This document shows, in pieces, positions 55,118 to 64,000 of a stretch of DNA of 64,000 nt. Origin of the DNA: Tipula vernalis (lineage: Eukaryota > Arthropoda > Insecta > Diptera > Tipulidae); assembly GCA_958295665.1 (NCBI GenBank), contig OY282559.1:265150057-265214056 (forward strand). Reading direction: 5' to 3'. The position numbers and the translations under genes are program-made. The notes under the pieces were generated by a model, which worked only from the letters and a program-made list of their open reading frames with translations, made no database searches and was not told where the DNA came from. The first letter of the stretch is position 1; each line of letters starts with the position of its first letter.

Positions 55118-56260
55118 TCTAAATTGAATTTTACATGAAGTTCTGGAATATGGCCAAGTATAATGAAACTTGTCTATTTCTCAACTAATTATGATGAAAT
55201 TCGGTTTGTGCGTTGGAAATTGAATTCTAAAATGATTTTTGGAAGAAGTTCTGGAATATGGCAAAGTAGGATAGAACTTGGCTATTTCTAAACCGATTAT
55301 GATGAAATTCGACTTGTACAATGGAAATGGGATCTTCAAATGATTTTTAGATGAAGTTCTGGAATATAGCCAAATATGATGTAACTTGTCTATTTCTTAA
55401 CCGATTTTGATGAAACTTGACGCGTGCGACAGAAATGGGATTCTAAAATGATATTTAGATGAAGAATCGGTTATCGGATGAAGAACTCGGTTATTTCTCA
55501 ACTGATTAAGATTAAATTCGACTTGTACGATGGAAATGAGATCTTCATATCATTTTTAGATGAAGTTATGGAGTAAGGCTAAGTAGGATGAAACTTGGGT
55601 ATTTCTTAACCGAGTACGATAAAATTCTACTTGTATGATGGAAATGGGATCTTCAAATGATTTTTTTGATGAAGTTCTGGAATATGGCCAAGTAGGATGG
55701 AACTTGGCTATTTCTTCACCTATTTGGACGAAATTCGACTTGTATGATTGAAATGGGATCTTCAAATGATTTTTAGATGAAGTTCTGGAGTAATTCTAAG
55801 TAGGATGGAACTTGGGTATTTCTTAACCGAGTACGATGAAATTCTACTTGTATGATGGAAATGGGATCTTCAAATGAGTTTTAGATGAAGTTCTGGAATA
55901 TGGCCAAGTAGGATGGAACTTGCCTATTTCTTGAACGATTTTGATGAAATTCGACTTGTATGATGGAAATGGGACCTTCAAATGATTTTTAGATAAAGTT
56001 CTTGAATATGGCCAATTAGGATGGAACTTGAATATTTTTTGAACGATTTTGATGAAATTCGACAAGTGCGATAAAAATGGGATTCTAAAGTTCTGGAATA
56101 TGGCCAAGTAGGATGGGGCTTGGCTATTTCTTGAACGATTTTGATGAAATTCGACAAGTGCGATAGAAATTGGATTCTAAAATGATATTTAGAAAAAGTT
56201 CTGGAATATGGTCAATTAGGAAGGGACTCGGTTATTTCTCAATCGATTATGATAAATTTT
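55118..56260. repeat. Tandem array, left arm of foldback (about 11 units of 106-109 bp)
   Basis: The unit runs TTCTGGAATATGGCCAAGTA, GGATGGAACTTGGCTATTTC, TTAACCGATTATGATGAAAT, TCGACTTGTACGATGGAAAT, GGGATCTTCAAATGATTTTT, AGATGAAG. Starts are near 55140, 55249, 55358, 55465, 55565, 55675, 55783, 55891, 55999, 56091 and 56199; the 55465 and 56091 units are partial. The unit length being near a multiple of three explains minus-strand ORFs such as 55844-56107. Confidence 0.88.
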
Positions 56261-56882
56261 TACTTTTGTGTTTACAGAGGAATACCATTTTGTGAACAAT
56301 TAAAATTGTTGGTTTAGAAATTCGATATGAAGTTTTGCAAGTATGTCTAAGGTGTTAAAGATTTTTTCTATTAGATTGATTATTTACTAGAAGATATTTT
56401 TCCGCAAACAAAAGTAAATTATTTAAAAACACTTTTGATTGAAATATAATGTGTCTCTAAAGAAATAAAATAAACTTTGTTTGGGGGATTTTACTAATAA
56501 TTGAGCTAATAAAAATTAAAATGAGGGGGCATTAGAATAAATATTACCTGTCGCACCGTCGCTCAATTAGCAAAGCTGGTTAGAAACACTTTCTATACAA
56601 TAAGCATTGAGAAGCATAATGGAGATTGGCTGAAAAGAATCTCTATTTGAATTGCGCAAGAGCCGGTCTTTCTTATTTTTAGAATTCTTTTAATATACAA
56701 TTTAAAATTAGTATAGGCAAAGCGAGAAAACGCTAGTAATAAAGCAGAAAGGGTTCTAAATATGACGAACTTGACAATTCTATACTACCCCTATTCATGC
56801 AGTCATGTTTTTCGGCCGTAACACAGCTTTTGGAAATTATTTTTCTAACACTACACAAGCATCATGAATAACATGAGATAGT

Positions 56883-57057
56883 ATTGGGCGCTTTCAGCTC
56901 TACCAACTGTTGGCAACATGTTGCCTAAAATAACCCTGTTGTTTTCTGAATGCCCCGATTTATCGAAAATTCCATTGCAATGTTATGTATCGAATGTCAT
57001 TTTGCCCATCAGTAAATTTTGAAAGCCAACATGTTGCGGGACCTGAAAGCGCCCAAT
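56883..57057. repeat. 175-bp inverted-repeat MITE in the foldback loop
   Basis: Ends ATTGGGCGCTTTCAG and CTGAAAGCGCCCAAT are perfect inverted repeats, and CAACATGTTGC occurs near each end. No coding. Target duplication is not clear. Confidence 0.7.
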
Positions 57058-57639
57058 GACACAAATTTCCAAGCCGTTGAAAGCTTACCAAAAGGCGATT
57101 GAGTTGTATTCAGTGCTTTAATTTTCCACTTTATTTTTTAAAGCCAACATATCAAAAATTCGTCAATCTCATACTGTTTGAATTTTCAAACAGATTCAAA
57201 TCGAATCATTTTTGACGTCAAGAACGACGTGATGATAATTATCTTTAGCAAAAATCATAGAACATATACACATGATAAATAAAATCACATAAGCAGCACG
57301 GTTATTGTACAATTGAAATTGTAGTTAAATAAGTATTTTATACAAAAACCGCTAATACTTAAGCAAATTAATTAATGAAATATATGTATTATTAGGTAAA
57401 AGTAATATTAAATATAAGTGATAATTATATTAATTATTATAATGAGTGATACGAGTATATGCAAAATGAAAAGTTTTTGATCGAATCGACCCCTTGTTTG
57501 ATTCATAAATTTATTTTAGAATTATGTTTATTTTACACTTTACAGGGATACTAACTACAGTTTTGTTAATTAGACTACAATTTAAAATGATCAGTCGATC
57601 AAGAAGTTATAGTAATATTTTTTGACGTTTTCTCTAAAT

Positions 57640-57980
57640 AGGGAAATCCATGAAAACTTGGGAACTTTGCTTTAAAATTAGATTTACCTATACCAGGAGA
57701 GATGTGTGTGTGATTTTTATTCTAGAAATGGTGGAAAGATCCCCTGAGGATGTTAGGCCTTACAGATCCATTAGCCGCACATTATTTATTCTGAAAACCA
57801 AACCTTGCATAAAATACAGGTTCAGTAGATTAGATTCAACGCCTTAACGCGACCTGACATCATAAATTGATGACACACTCCGGAACAAAAAGGTACTATT
57901 ATGTTCATTCATTGATATTCCACGGGCTTTTGATAATACGAAATTCAAAGTCCTTCCGGAACAAGGACAATCATGGGGTA
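57640..57980 (+). pseudogene. Small LINE RT remnant in the foldback loop
   Basis: A frame at 57650-57847 has MVERSPEDVRPYRSISRTLF, similar to the RT motif KSPEDVRSYRPISLL. About 90 bases further another frame reads FIDIPRAFDNTKFK, from the F.DI..AFD catalytic motif. The pieces between are deleted. Too short to classify. Confidence 0.5.
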
Positions 57981-58080
57981 TAGACTCGGCCTGATCCTAT
58001 AAGTAGTTTGCTTCTTTGTAGCATCATCAATAACATGAGATGTTATTAATAATTAATAACAAAATGTTTAATAATAACTA

Positions 58081-58186
58081 TTACCCCTATTATAATTCTC
58101 ACCTCACCGAGAAATACTATGCAAATAGTATAGACTAGATTTGTATGAAATTTTTCGGTGAGGTGAGAACCATAACAGGGGTAAAA
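58081..58186. repeat. Short 106-bp hairpin (MITE-like)
   Basis: TTACCCCTATTATAATTCTC ACCTCACCGA and its complement TCGGTGAGGTGAGAACCATA ACAGGGGTAA form arms of about 32 bp with few mismatches around a central ACTATGCAAATAGTAT palindrome. It sits just inside the right arm of the foldback. Confidence 0.7.
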
Positions 58187-58429
58187 GTTAAACAAAGTTT
58201 ATTTTATTTCTTTAGAGTCACATTATATTTCAATCAAAAGTGTTTTTTAAAAAATTTACTTTTATTTGCGGAAAAATATCTTCTAGTAAATAATCATTCT
58301 AATAGAAAAAATCTTTAACACTTTTGACATACTTGCAAAACTTCATATAGAATTTCTAAACCAACAATTTTAGTTGTTCACAAAATGGTATTCCTCTGTA
58401 AACACACAAGTAAAATTTCATCATAATCG

Positions 58430-59480
58430 ATTGAGAAATAACCGAGTTCCTTCCTAATTGACCATATTCCAGAACTTTTTCTAAATATCATTTCAGAATC
58501 CGATTTCTATCGCACTTGTCGAATTTCATCAAAATCGTTCAAGAAATATCCAAGTTCCATTCTAATTGGCCATATTCAAGAACTTCATCTAAAAATAATT
58601 TGAAGGTCCCATTTTCATCATACAAGTCGAATTTCGTCAAAATCATTCAAGAAATAGCCAAGTTTCATCCTACTTGGGCTTATTCCAGAACTTGATCTAA
58701 AAATCATTCGAAGGTCCCAGTTTCGTCATATAAGTAGAATTTCGTCAAAATCGTTCAAAAAATAGCCAAGTTCCATCCTACTTAGCCATATTCCAGAGCT
58801 TCTTCTAAATATCATTTTAAAATCCCATTTCTACCGCACTTGTCGAATTTCATCAAAATCGTTGAAGAAATAGGCAAGTTCCATCCTACTTGGCCATATT
58901 CCAAAACTTCATCTAAAAATCATTTGAAGATCCGATATCCATCATACAAGTCGAATTTCGTCAAAATCGTTCAAGAAATAGGCAAGTTCTAGCCTACTTC
59001 GGCATATTCCAGAACTTCATCTAAAAATAATTTGAAGATCCCATTTCCGTCGCATAAATAGAATTTCGTCAAAATCGTTCAAAAAATAGCCAAGTTCCAT
59101 CCTACTTGGCCAAATTCCAAAACTTCTTCTAAATATCATTTTAGAATCCCATTTTCGCACTTGTCGAATTTCATCAAAATCGTTCAAGAAATATCCAATT
59201 TCCATCCTACTTGGCCATATTCCAGAACTTCATCTAAAAATCATTTGAAGGTCCCATTTCAATCATAAAAGTTGAATTTCGTCAAAATCGTTCAAGAAAT
59301 AGCCAAGTTCCATCCTACTTGGCCATATTCCAGAACTTCATCTAAAAACATTTGAAGGTCCCATTTCCATCGTACAAGTCGAATTTCATCATAATCTGTT
59401 GAGAAATAGACAAATTCCATACTACTTGGCCATATTCTAAAATCATATCTAAAAATCATTTTAGAATCCCACATTTAGTC
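58430..59480. repeat. Tandem array, right arm of foldback (about 10 units, reversed)
   Basis: The same 106-109 bp unit as in the left arm but reverse complemented (CATATTCCAGAACTTCATCT, AAGTTCCATCCTACTTGGCC, GAATTTCATCAAAATCGTTC). The inner edge (58192-58460) mirrors 56214-56482, down to a TATTTTATTTCTTTAGAG segment. Confidence 0.88.
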
Positions 59481-60247
59481 AGTACCGTATTCAAATGTAT
59501 ATTGCTGGTTGGCCACAATAAATAACCCATAACCCAATGAAAACCCATCGTTAATTTGTTAATAAAGAAAAAAACAAATATGTAAACATATATTCCCTTT
59601 ATTCACCGGTCGTGATACGGTTAATACCAGTTTAGCTATAAATATGTAAACAAATGATCTTTTTTTGTTTTATGACACTCTATTCTAGTATTAAAGGAGA
59701 CCTTTAAATTACAACAACAAGTAAAAAAACCAAAAACAAAAACAAACACAAAAATGGATCATTCGCTTTTTCTCTATTTATTTACAAACACGTGGCAGAA
59801 TTGTGTGACGTCACGAACACGTGACTCGAAACATCGAGTTAACCTTGCTTGAATCATGCTCACCGGTGTACCAGCGCATACTAACTAGTTTAACAAACGA
59901 AAATTTTTCTGAATACATATTTTTGACCTCGCTCAAAACAATCTCGTATTAGTTGAAGAGTAAATTTAGTCAAAGAGAGAATTATGTTTTTGTGGTTTTA
60001 AGTATATTGCGTAGGGGCTCACTGTATTGTTCGAAATATATTTTCTACACCCAAATAGGTATTTTCTACACCCAACTAATTTGAATGTTTATTTATTCGA
60101 AATGAGACGTCTCTATGAAATCTACTATAGTTTTTGATGAAATCTTCTAATTAGTGGTCTACTTTATGATAATACATCATTTTATAACACTTAAAATTGT
60201 TTTTTTGTGTTTAAAATTGCTTTTTTGCGGCTACTTTCTTTTTGATA

Positions 60248-61160
60248 TACTCCTTACTTCACGAATTTCCAAAATCTTTTATATTTGGATACTTTAACAT
60301 AAACTGGTTTGATTTTTCCAACATAAAGCGAATTCGATTAAATGAATCAACATTAAGTAAATAGCTGTTGCAAATGCAATGAACCAAATAATAACGGTAG
60401 TAAATGATAAATTTTAGATGGCTGCTTTATTTATAGATATTGACAAGGCGTTTGATTGTGTAGACCATAGCATTTTATTAAAAAAACCTGAATAATTTAA
60501 ATCCAACTTTCCGCCGAGCTTACTGTTTACTGCAAAGCTACTTGGAAAATATAAAATAGTCTACTGCAATAAACAGAACATTTAGCGAATTAAGAAGTAG
60601 GATTTCTGGAGTACCTCAAGGCACCATTTTAAGTCCAAAATTATTGAACTTTTATATGAATGATATTTTTAATCTCAATTTACGTAGTAAACTACAACTA
60701 TTGGCAGACTATTTAATAATTTATAAAGCAACGTCTGCATCGCTTTTATTATTTCATATGAAGGAGGATATTCTACTTATAAATAATTGGCTTAGTGCGA
60801 ACATACTTACTCTTAATTTAAGCAAAACAAAATACTTAGTACATATTTGAAACCACAGGAAGATCTTTCGAAGTGAACTCGATTAAAATTCATTAGGTGT
60901 CCAATTATAATTATCTAGGTCTAACAATAGATGATAAATTAGAACGGGTGTGAAGTTTTAGACAAAAAACAAAAATGAATATGTATTGGTGCATAATAAT
61001 ACACTAGATCAAAAATTTGTTATTTAAGAAAATAATATAACATTCTTCACGTTATAAGTTTCGGCTTAGAATTACTTCACGTACAAAAATCTGCCAGTTT
61101 TAAAAAGGTATTAAAACATTTAGTTAGGGGAAACTTAATTGAGTTAAATAGAAATTAATT
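60248..61160 (+). pseudogene. LINE ORF2 remainder: endonuclease end and reverse transcriptase
   Basis: After the Tc1-like insertion the LINE resumes with FIFGYFNINWFDFSN, then jumps to LFIDIDKAFDCVDHSILLKK (60425-60485), ISGVPQGTILSPKLLNFYMND (about 60605-60665) and LLADYLIIYKATSASLLLF, where the YADD box is lost. NLSKTKYLVHI and a tail FKKVLKHLVRGNLIELN (about 61100-61150) follow. Several stops and a deletion between endonuclease and RT show it is long dead. Confidence 0.72.
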
Positions 61161-61182
61161 AGATATTAATTATACCATACCT

Positions 61183-62940
61183 ACTCACAGAGATGTTCCG
61201 TGGTTGGACCTATTAGGATAATTAGACATAGGCATCCTGTACAACTACACGTAGCCATATTCCAATACGATGAAATAGATATGCATACATTTTTGGGGCC
61301 CACTTTATTGAAGATTGGCCAATTCACAGAGATGTTCCGCGGGTTTGACTAATAAAGATAATTAGTTATAGGCATCTTATATCGACTACATGTAGCCATA
61401 TTCCAATACGATGAAATAGGACCATGTGATGTTGAACTCAAATGTAAGTAATTTTTGATACGGTATGCAGAAATTTTTGAAGTTCACTGTATTGTAGATT
61501 GGCCAATTCACAGAGATGTTCCGCGGGTTCGACTTATAAAGATAGTTAGTCAATACTTGCGGATTTGATGCTCTTACAGTCATTTTAGTATGCTTTGGTG
61601 TTGACAATGAATTCATTAAAAATAAATTTTGTGAAATAGAAAACGATTTTTTTAATTTCATATCAAAAATAATATCGATCAAAAAATACGACATGCGAAA
61701 CTTACGACATGCGTACTAATATATTATTTGATATATTTAAAGATATTAAATGTATAAAAACATTCAATAACACCACTATTTTAGATGCTGAATGTCAAAT
61801 AAAATATTTGATCGAACAATTGTTACCCCTGCCTGTCACAGTTTATCAAAAGTGCGTTGAAGAAAATCTCGTTCGCGTTAGAAATTCGCAGAATAGGTAT
61901 TTACCATTCGACATATTTACTGTGAATGAAAGTACTCTTCGCAATATTTATTTTATTTGTTAATACACAACAATTTGGCGTAAGAGACCAACCTCTGGCT
62001 TACCACTCTAATTTGAGCAGAAGCTCATTGCTTTTAGAACGGGCAGAAAAAGGTGGACTATTTAATTTAAAAAATTAAAAATAAAGTTTTAGGCGCAGGA
62101 TCACAGAATCCCATTCAATGTGCTGCTTACTTCTTCTTTGAAAGATACTTTTTGCTAAGATACGTATTAGTGATTTGTAATCTTTAGTACTCTACCAAAT
62201 ATTTCACAATTGAAGTCCAATTTTTGAATAATCCCATTAATATTTTACGGAACAAAGAAAATTTAGACGTTTTAACTGTCTTGAAAGTCAAGGCTGACTT
62301 CCTCTACAAACCTCATTGAAGGTTCATTATCGTTTGGAACGCCTACATGCTCTGGGTGTGGATCAAATTTAATAGTTGATAAAATTATCAGCAATTATGA
62401 CGTAGCCATAGCTGACGTCCAATCGTTTAAAAATGTAAATTATAATATCAAAATTAAAGAAATTCAACAATAAATTAGATTGAATCACGAATTTTTTTTT
62501 TTAAAGCAGTCATAAACTATAATCAAAATGCAAAACATTACACGTCCTTAATAAAACGTCCCAACAATAATTGGGAATTATTTGATGACCTAAAAAAATT
62601 TCCCATTATAACATCTGACCAAATTTGCATTAATCCGGCAATTCTGTTTTATTGTAAAGTATAATCAGGTCATTCATTATTCGATATAGAATGCCTATAT
62701 TTAGTTATTTTTATAAGTGAAACCCGCGGAACATCTCTGTGAATTGGCCAATCTTCAATACAGTGGGCCTCAAAAATTTCTGCATATCGTATGAAAACTA
62801 CCGACATTGAATGTGAACAACAAATGTCCCTTTTTCATCTTATTGAAACAATGTAGCTGTACTGTCCAAAGATAATACCTATATATCCTTAAATATCGTT
62901 TTATCCCGAACCCGCGAAAAATTTTTATGATTTGGCCTAG
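61183..62940. mobile_element. Inverted-repeat block enclosing a degraded reading frame
   Basis: Forward repeat units at 61183, 61316 and 61498 contain TTGGCCAATTCACAGAGATG TTCCGCGGGT and GTAGCCATATTCCAATACGA TGAAATAG. Reverse-complement units lie at about 62718-62880 and 62905-62940 (ACCCGCGGAACATCTCTGTG AATTGGCCAA). The 30-bp core is perfectly mirrored between 61498 and 62750. The interior carries the C19-peptidase-like relic. The architecture suggests a transposon with repeat-bearing termini; its class is unknown to me. Confidence 0.65.
61709..62660 (+). pseudogene. Degraded ORF resembling a ubiquitin-specific-peptidase-like (C19) C-terminal part
   Basis: The first open frame (61709-61963, about 84 codons, ECQIKYLIEQLLPLPVTVYQ) is unrecognised. 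Further on, frames give FGTPTCSGCGSNLIVDKII (about 62325-62385), with a zinc-finger-like CxxC, then a separated segment INYNQNAKHYTSLIKRPNNN WELFDDLKK (about 62510-62605). The HY....R....W..DD pattern resembles the His box of USP/C19 peptidases, preceded by CxxC as in that fold. Stops and frameshifts break it and no Cys box was found. Resemblance is by eye; a viral or transposon protein is also possible. Confidence 0.4.
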
Positions 62941-62944
62941 GCTT

Positions 62945-64000
62945 AACAAACAAGAATAATAATCTTTTTGTTATTGATTTTGAAATTGCAGTAAATTTGT
63001 ACGCGATTTGGATTTAGTGAGTAATTTTTTTTGTTAGAGACCGTCCTCCTTAAGCTTACTAAGGCATCCTACGGTAAAGCTAACCTCCATACCTCAGAAA
63101 AATGTTTTCAATTTTCAGACTCAGTAAAAAACGATTTTTATCCAATGTACATGTTATGTTGATATCAAAAATCATTTATTTAAGTCAAAAGTATTAATTC
63201 ATATATTATGTAATAGTTGTTCCTGGTTTTTGGCAGGAATTTGTTTTAAATTGCTTTTACCGACTATTTCACTAATATTAATAAGTTTTTTTTGTTGATT
63301 AAACAAATTTTGTATACATACAGGGTGTCCGGGTTTGGGATGCTGATCCGTCATGGGGTGATTCCTTGGTTCATTCTGAGAAACAAATCGTATGTGGAGG
63401 GGGGATCCATTTTTGATATCCTTTGAGATACAGGGCGTTTAAAAAATTTGGTTCAGAAAAAAGTACACCCAAATATTAAACTGTAACTTCCAAAATATTT
63501 ATCGGAGAGCAACCAACTTAGTCTTATTTGGTTGGTAATCGTATAGGATATTATTAAGGTTTAAGTGGTTATCTTGTATCTGCATCCGTTTGAGAGCTAT
63601 GGCGATTTAAAGTAAAAAAAATATTTGTTTTTTATAAAATCGAGTTTTTCTAAAAAAAAACCGATATAACTTTTTCTTTTGTTTATTTAATTTTAATTTG
63701 TCATGATCTCCTCTACAATCCCCAAATACATTACTTGTACTCACGTGCCATAGTTTTCTTCGTATTCCGTTTATTCTCAATCTAATTAAGAGATGTCATA
63801 GTGTTAATATTTTACCAATTTTATTTTGATCTGTAAAACAGTAGGCGATGATTATCAACTCATTTGTTTAAATGTTGAAAAAACAAAAACTAAATATTTT
63901 CAGATTCAGTCATTAGTTTCGAGATATTATCTAGTGTTGTATCAGTGTTGTGAATCAAAATTTTAATTAATTTAATAAAATTAATATTATAATGGCACAG
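62945..64000. other. Intergenic or start of a further element at the right edge
   Basis: 62945-63320 shows nothing recognisable. From about 63326 the sequence reads TACAGGGTGTCCGGGTTTGG with a related ACAGGGCGTTT at 63433; such ACAGGGTGTCC motifs often mark transposon ends in insects. The window ends ATAATGGCACAG, so an ATG at 63992-63994 may open a reading frame beyond the edge. Both statements are tentative. Confidence 0.35.

Larger units (their letters stand above)
54947..59620. mobile_element. 4.7-kb TTAA-flanked foldback element with satellite arms
   Basis: Flanked by TTAA at 54943-54946 and 59621-59624, ends CCTTTTCCCGGCTGAATAAA and (reverse complement) CCGTATCACGACCGGTGAAT. The left arm is about 54947-56482, the right arm about 58192-59620 in reverse complement; the loop is 56483-58191. 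Each arm has a terminal segment, about 10-11 tandem copies of a 106-109 bp unit, and a shared inner unique segment of about 260 bp. TTAA flanks and CC ends suggest piggyBac-type mobilisation; the architecture is that of FB elements. It has no transposase. Confidence 0.82.
53722..60245 (+). mobile_element. Tc1-like transposon carrying a nested foldback element
   Basis: The left end TCGAAAAGAAAGTAGCCACA and, reverse complemented, the right end TCAAAAAGAAAGTAGCCGCA form terminal inverted repeats of about 28 bp. Both are flanked by TA (53720-53721, 60246-60247). LINE endonuclease sequence is interrupted at exactly these points. Transposase remnants lie at 53865-54490. A 4.7-kb foldback (54947-59620) lies inside; without it the element is about 1.85 kb, normal for Tc1-like transposons. 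Confidence 0.75.

Noticed and set aside
55844..56107. Minus ORFs in the foldback arms (also 59017-59205, 59292-59474)
   Set aside because: They follow the tandem unit, whose length is close to a multiple of three; the repeats predict the ORFs without any coding selection.

Overview
This window looks like repeat-packed, AT-rich insect chromatin. I found no convincing host gene, rRNA or tRNA. The organism is probably a fly: the elements are BEL/Pao, Ty3/Gypsy, R1/LOA-type and CR1/jockey-type LINEs, Tc1/mariner and piggyBac-like families, and short tacata/tatgta motifs typical of higher Diptera occur (near 28165 and 30580). That assignment is inference from style, not from a host marker gene.

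Region 1-20616 is one Ty3/Gypsy element of the 412/mdg1 type (plus strand, here called Gypsy-1) that has been hit repeatedly. A BEL element (BEL-0, running off the left edge) sits in its 5' LTR. A 5'-truncated LINE (2517-5217) sits in gag. A BEL element with nearly identical LTRs (BEL-1, 5988-13156) sits in the protease. A Sola-like DNA transposon with an intact 661-aa transposase (15370-18670) sits between RNase H and integrase. A 214-bp TTAA-flanked MITE (19957-20170) sits before the 3' LTR. Removing the inserts leaves about 6.4 kb, a normal size for this kind of element.

Region 20787-26720 is another BEL (BEL-2). It has clean LTRs, a 5-bp target duplication and one uninterrupted 1287-codon ORF. 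The reverse transcriptase palm and the RNase H region are missing, apparently by two in-frame deletions, so it encodes only gag, protease and integrase with remnants of the RT-RNase H region. It is the most interesting coding feature here.

Region 26726-44079 is older: a decayed LINE, 2.8 kb of strand-asymmetric AAGTCAA-like low-complexity DNA, a minus-strand Gypsy relic, a plus-strand BEL relic, a 1-kb foldback built of about 108-bp repeats, and a mariner relic.

Region 44080-51349 is a minus-strand Gypsy element (Gypsy-2, tRNA-Lys-like primer site) with damaged ORFs.

Region 51350-64000 holds a LINE RT relic, a second copy of the mariner-containing block, and a LINE split by a 6.5-kb Tc1-like insertion. 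That insertion is itself split by a 4.7-kb TTAA-flanked foldback element whose arms are satellite arrays. Last comes an inverted-repeat block enclosing a degraded reading frame that resembles a ubiquitin-specific-peptidase (C19) C-terminal half. The window is best read as several generations of nested transposition. Apart from the Sola-like transposase, and BEL-2's gag-protease-integrase ORF if trans-complemented, I see no reading frame likely to make a full-length functional protein.
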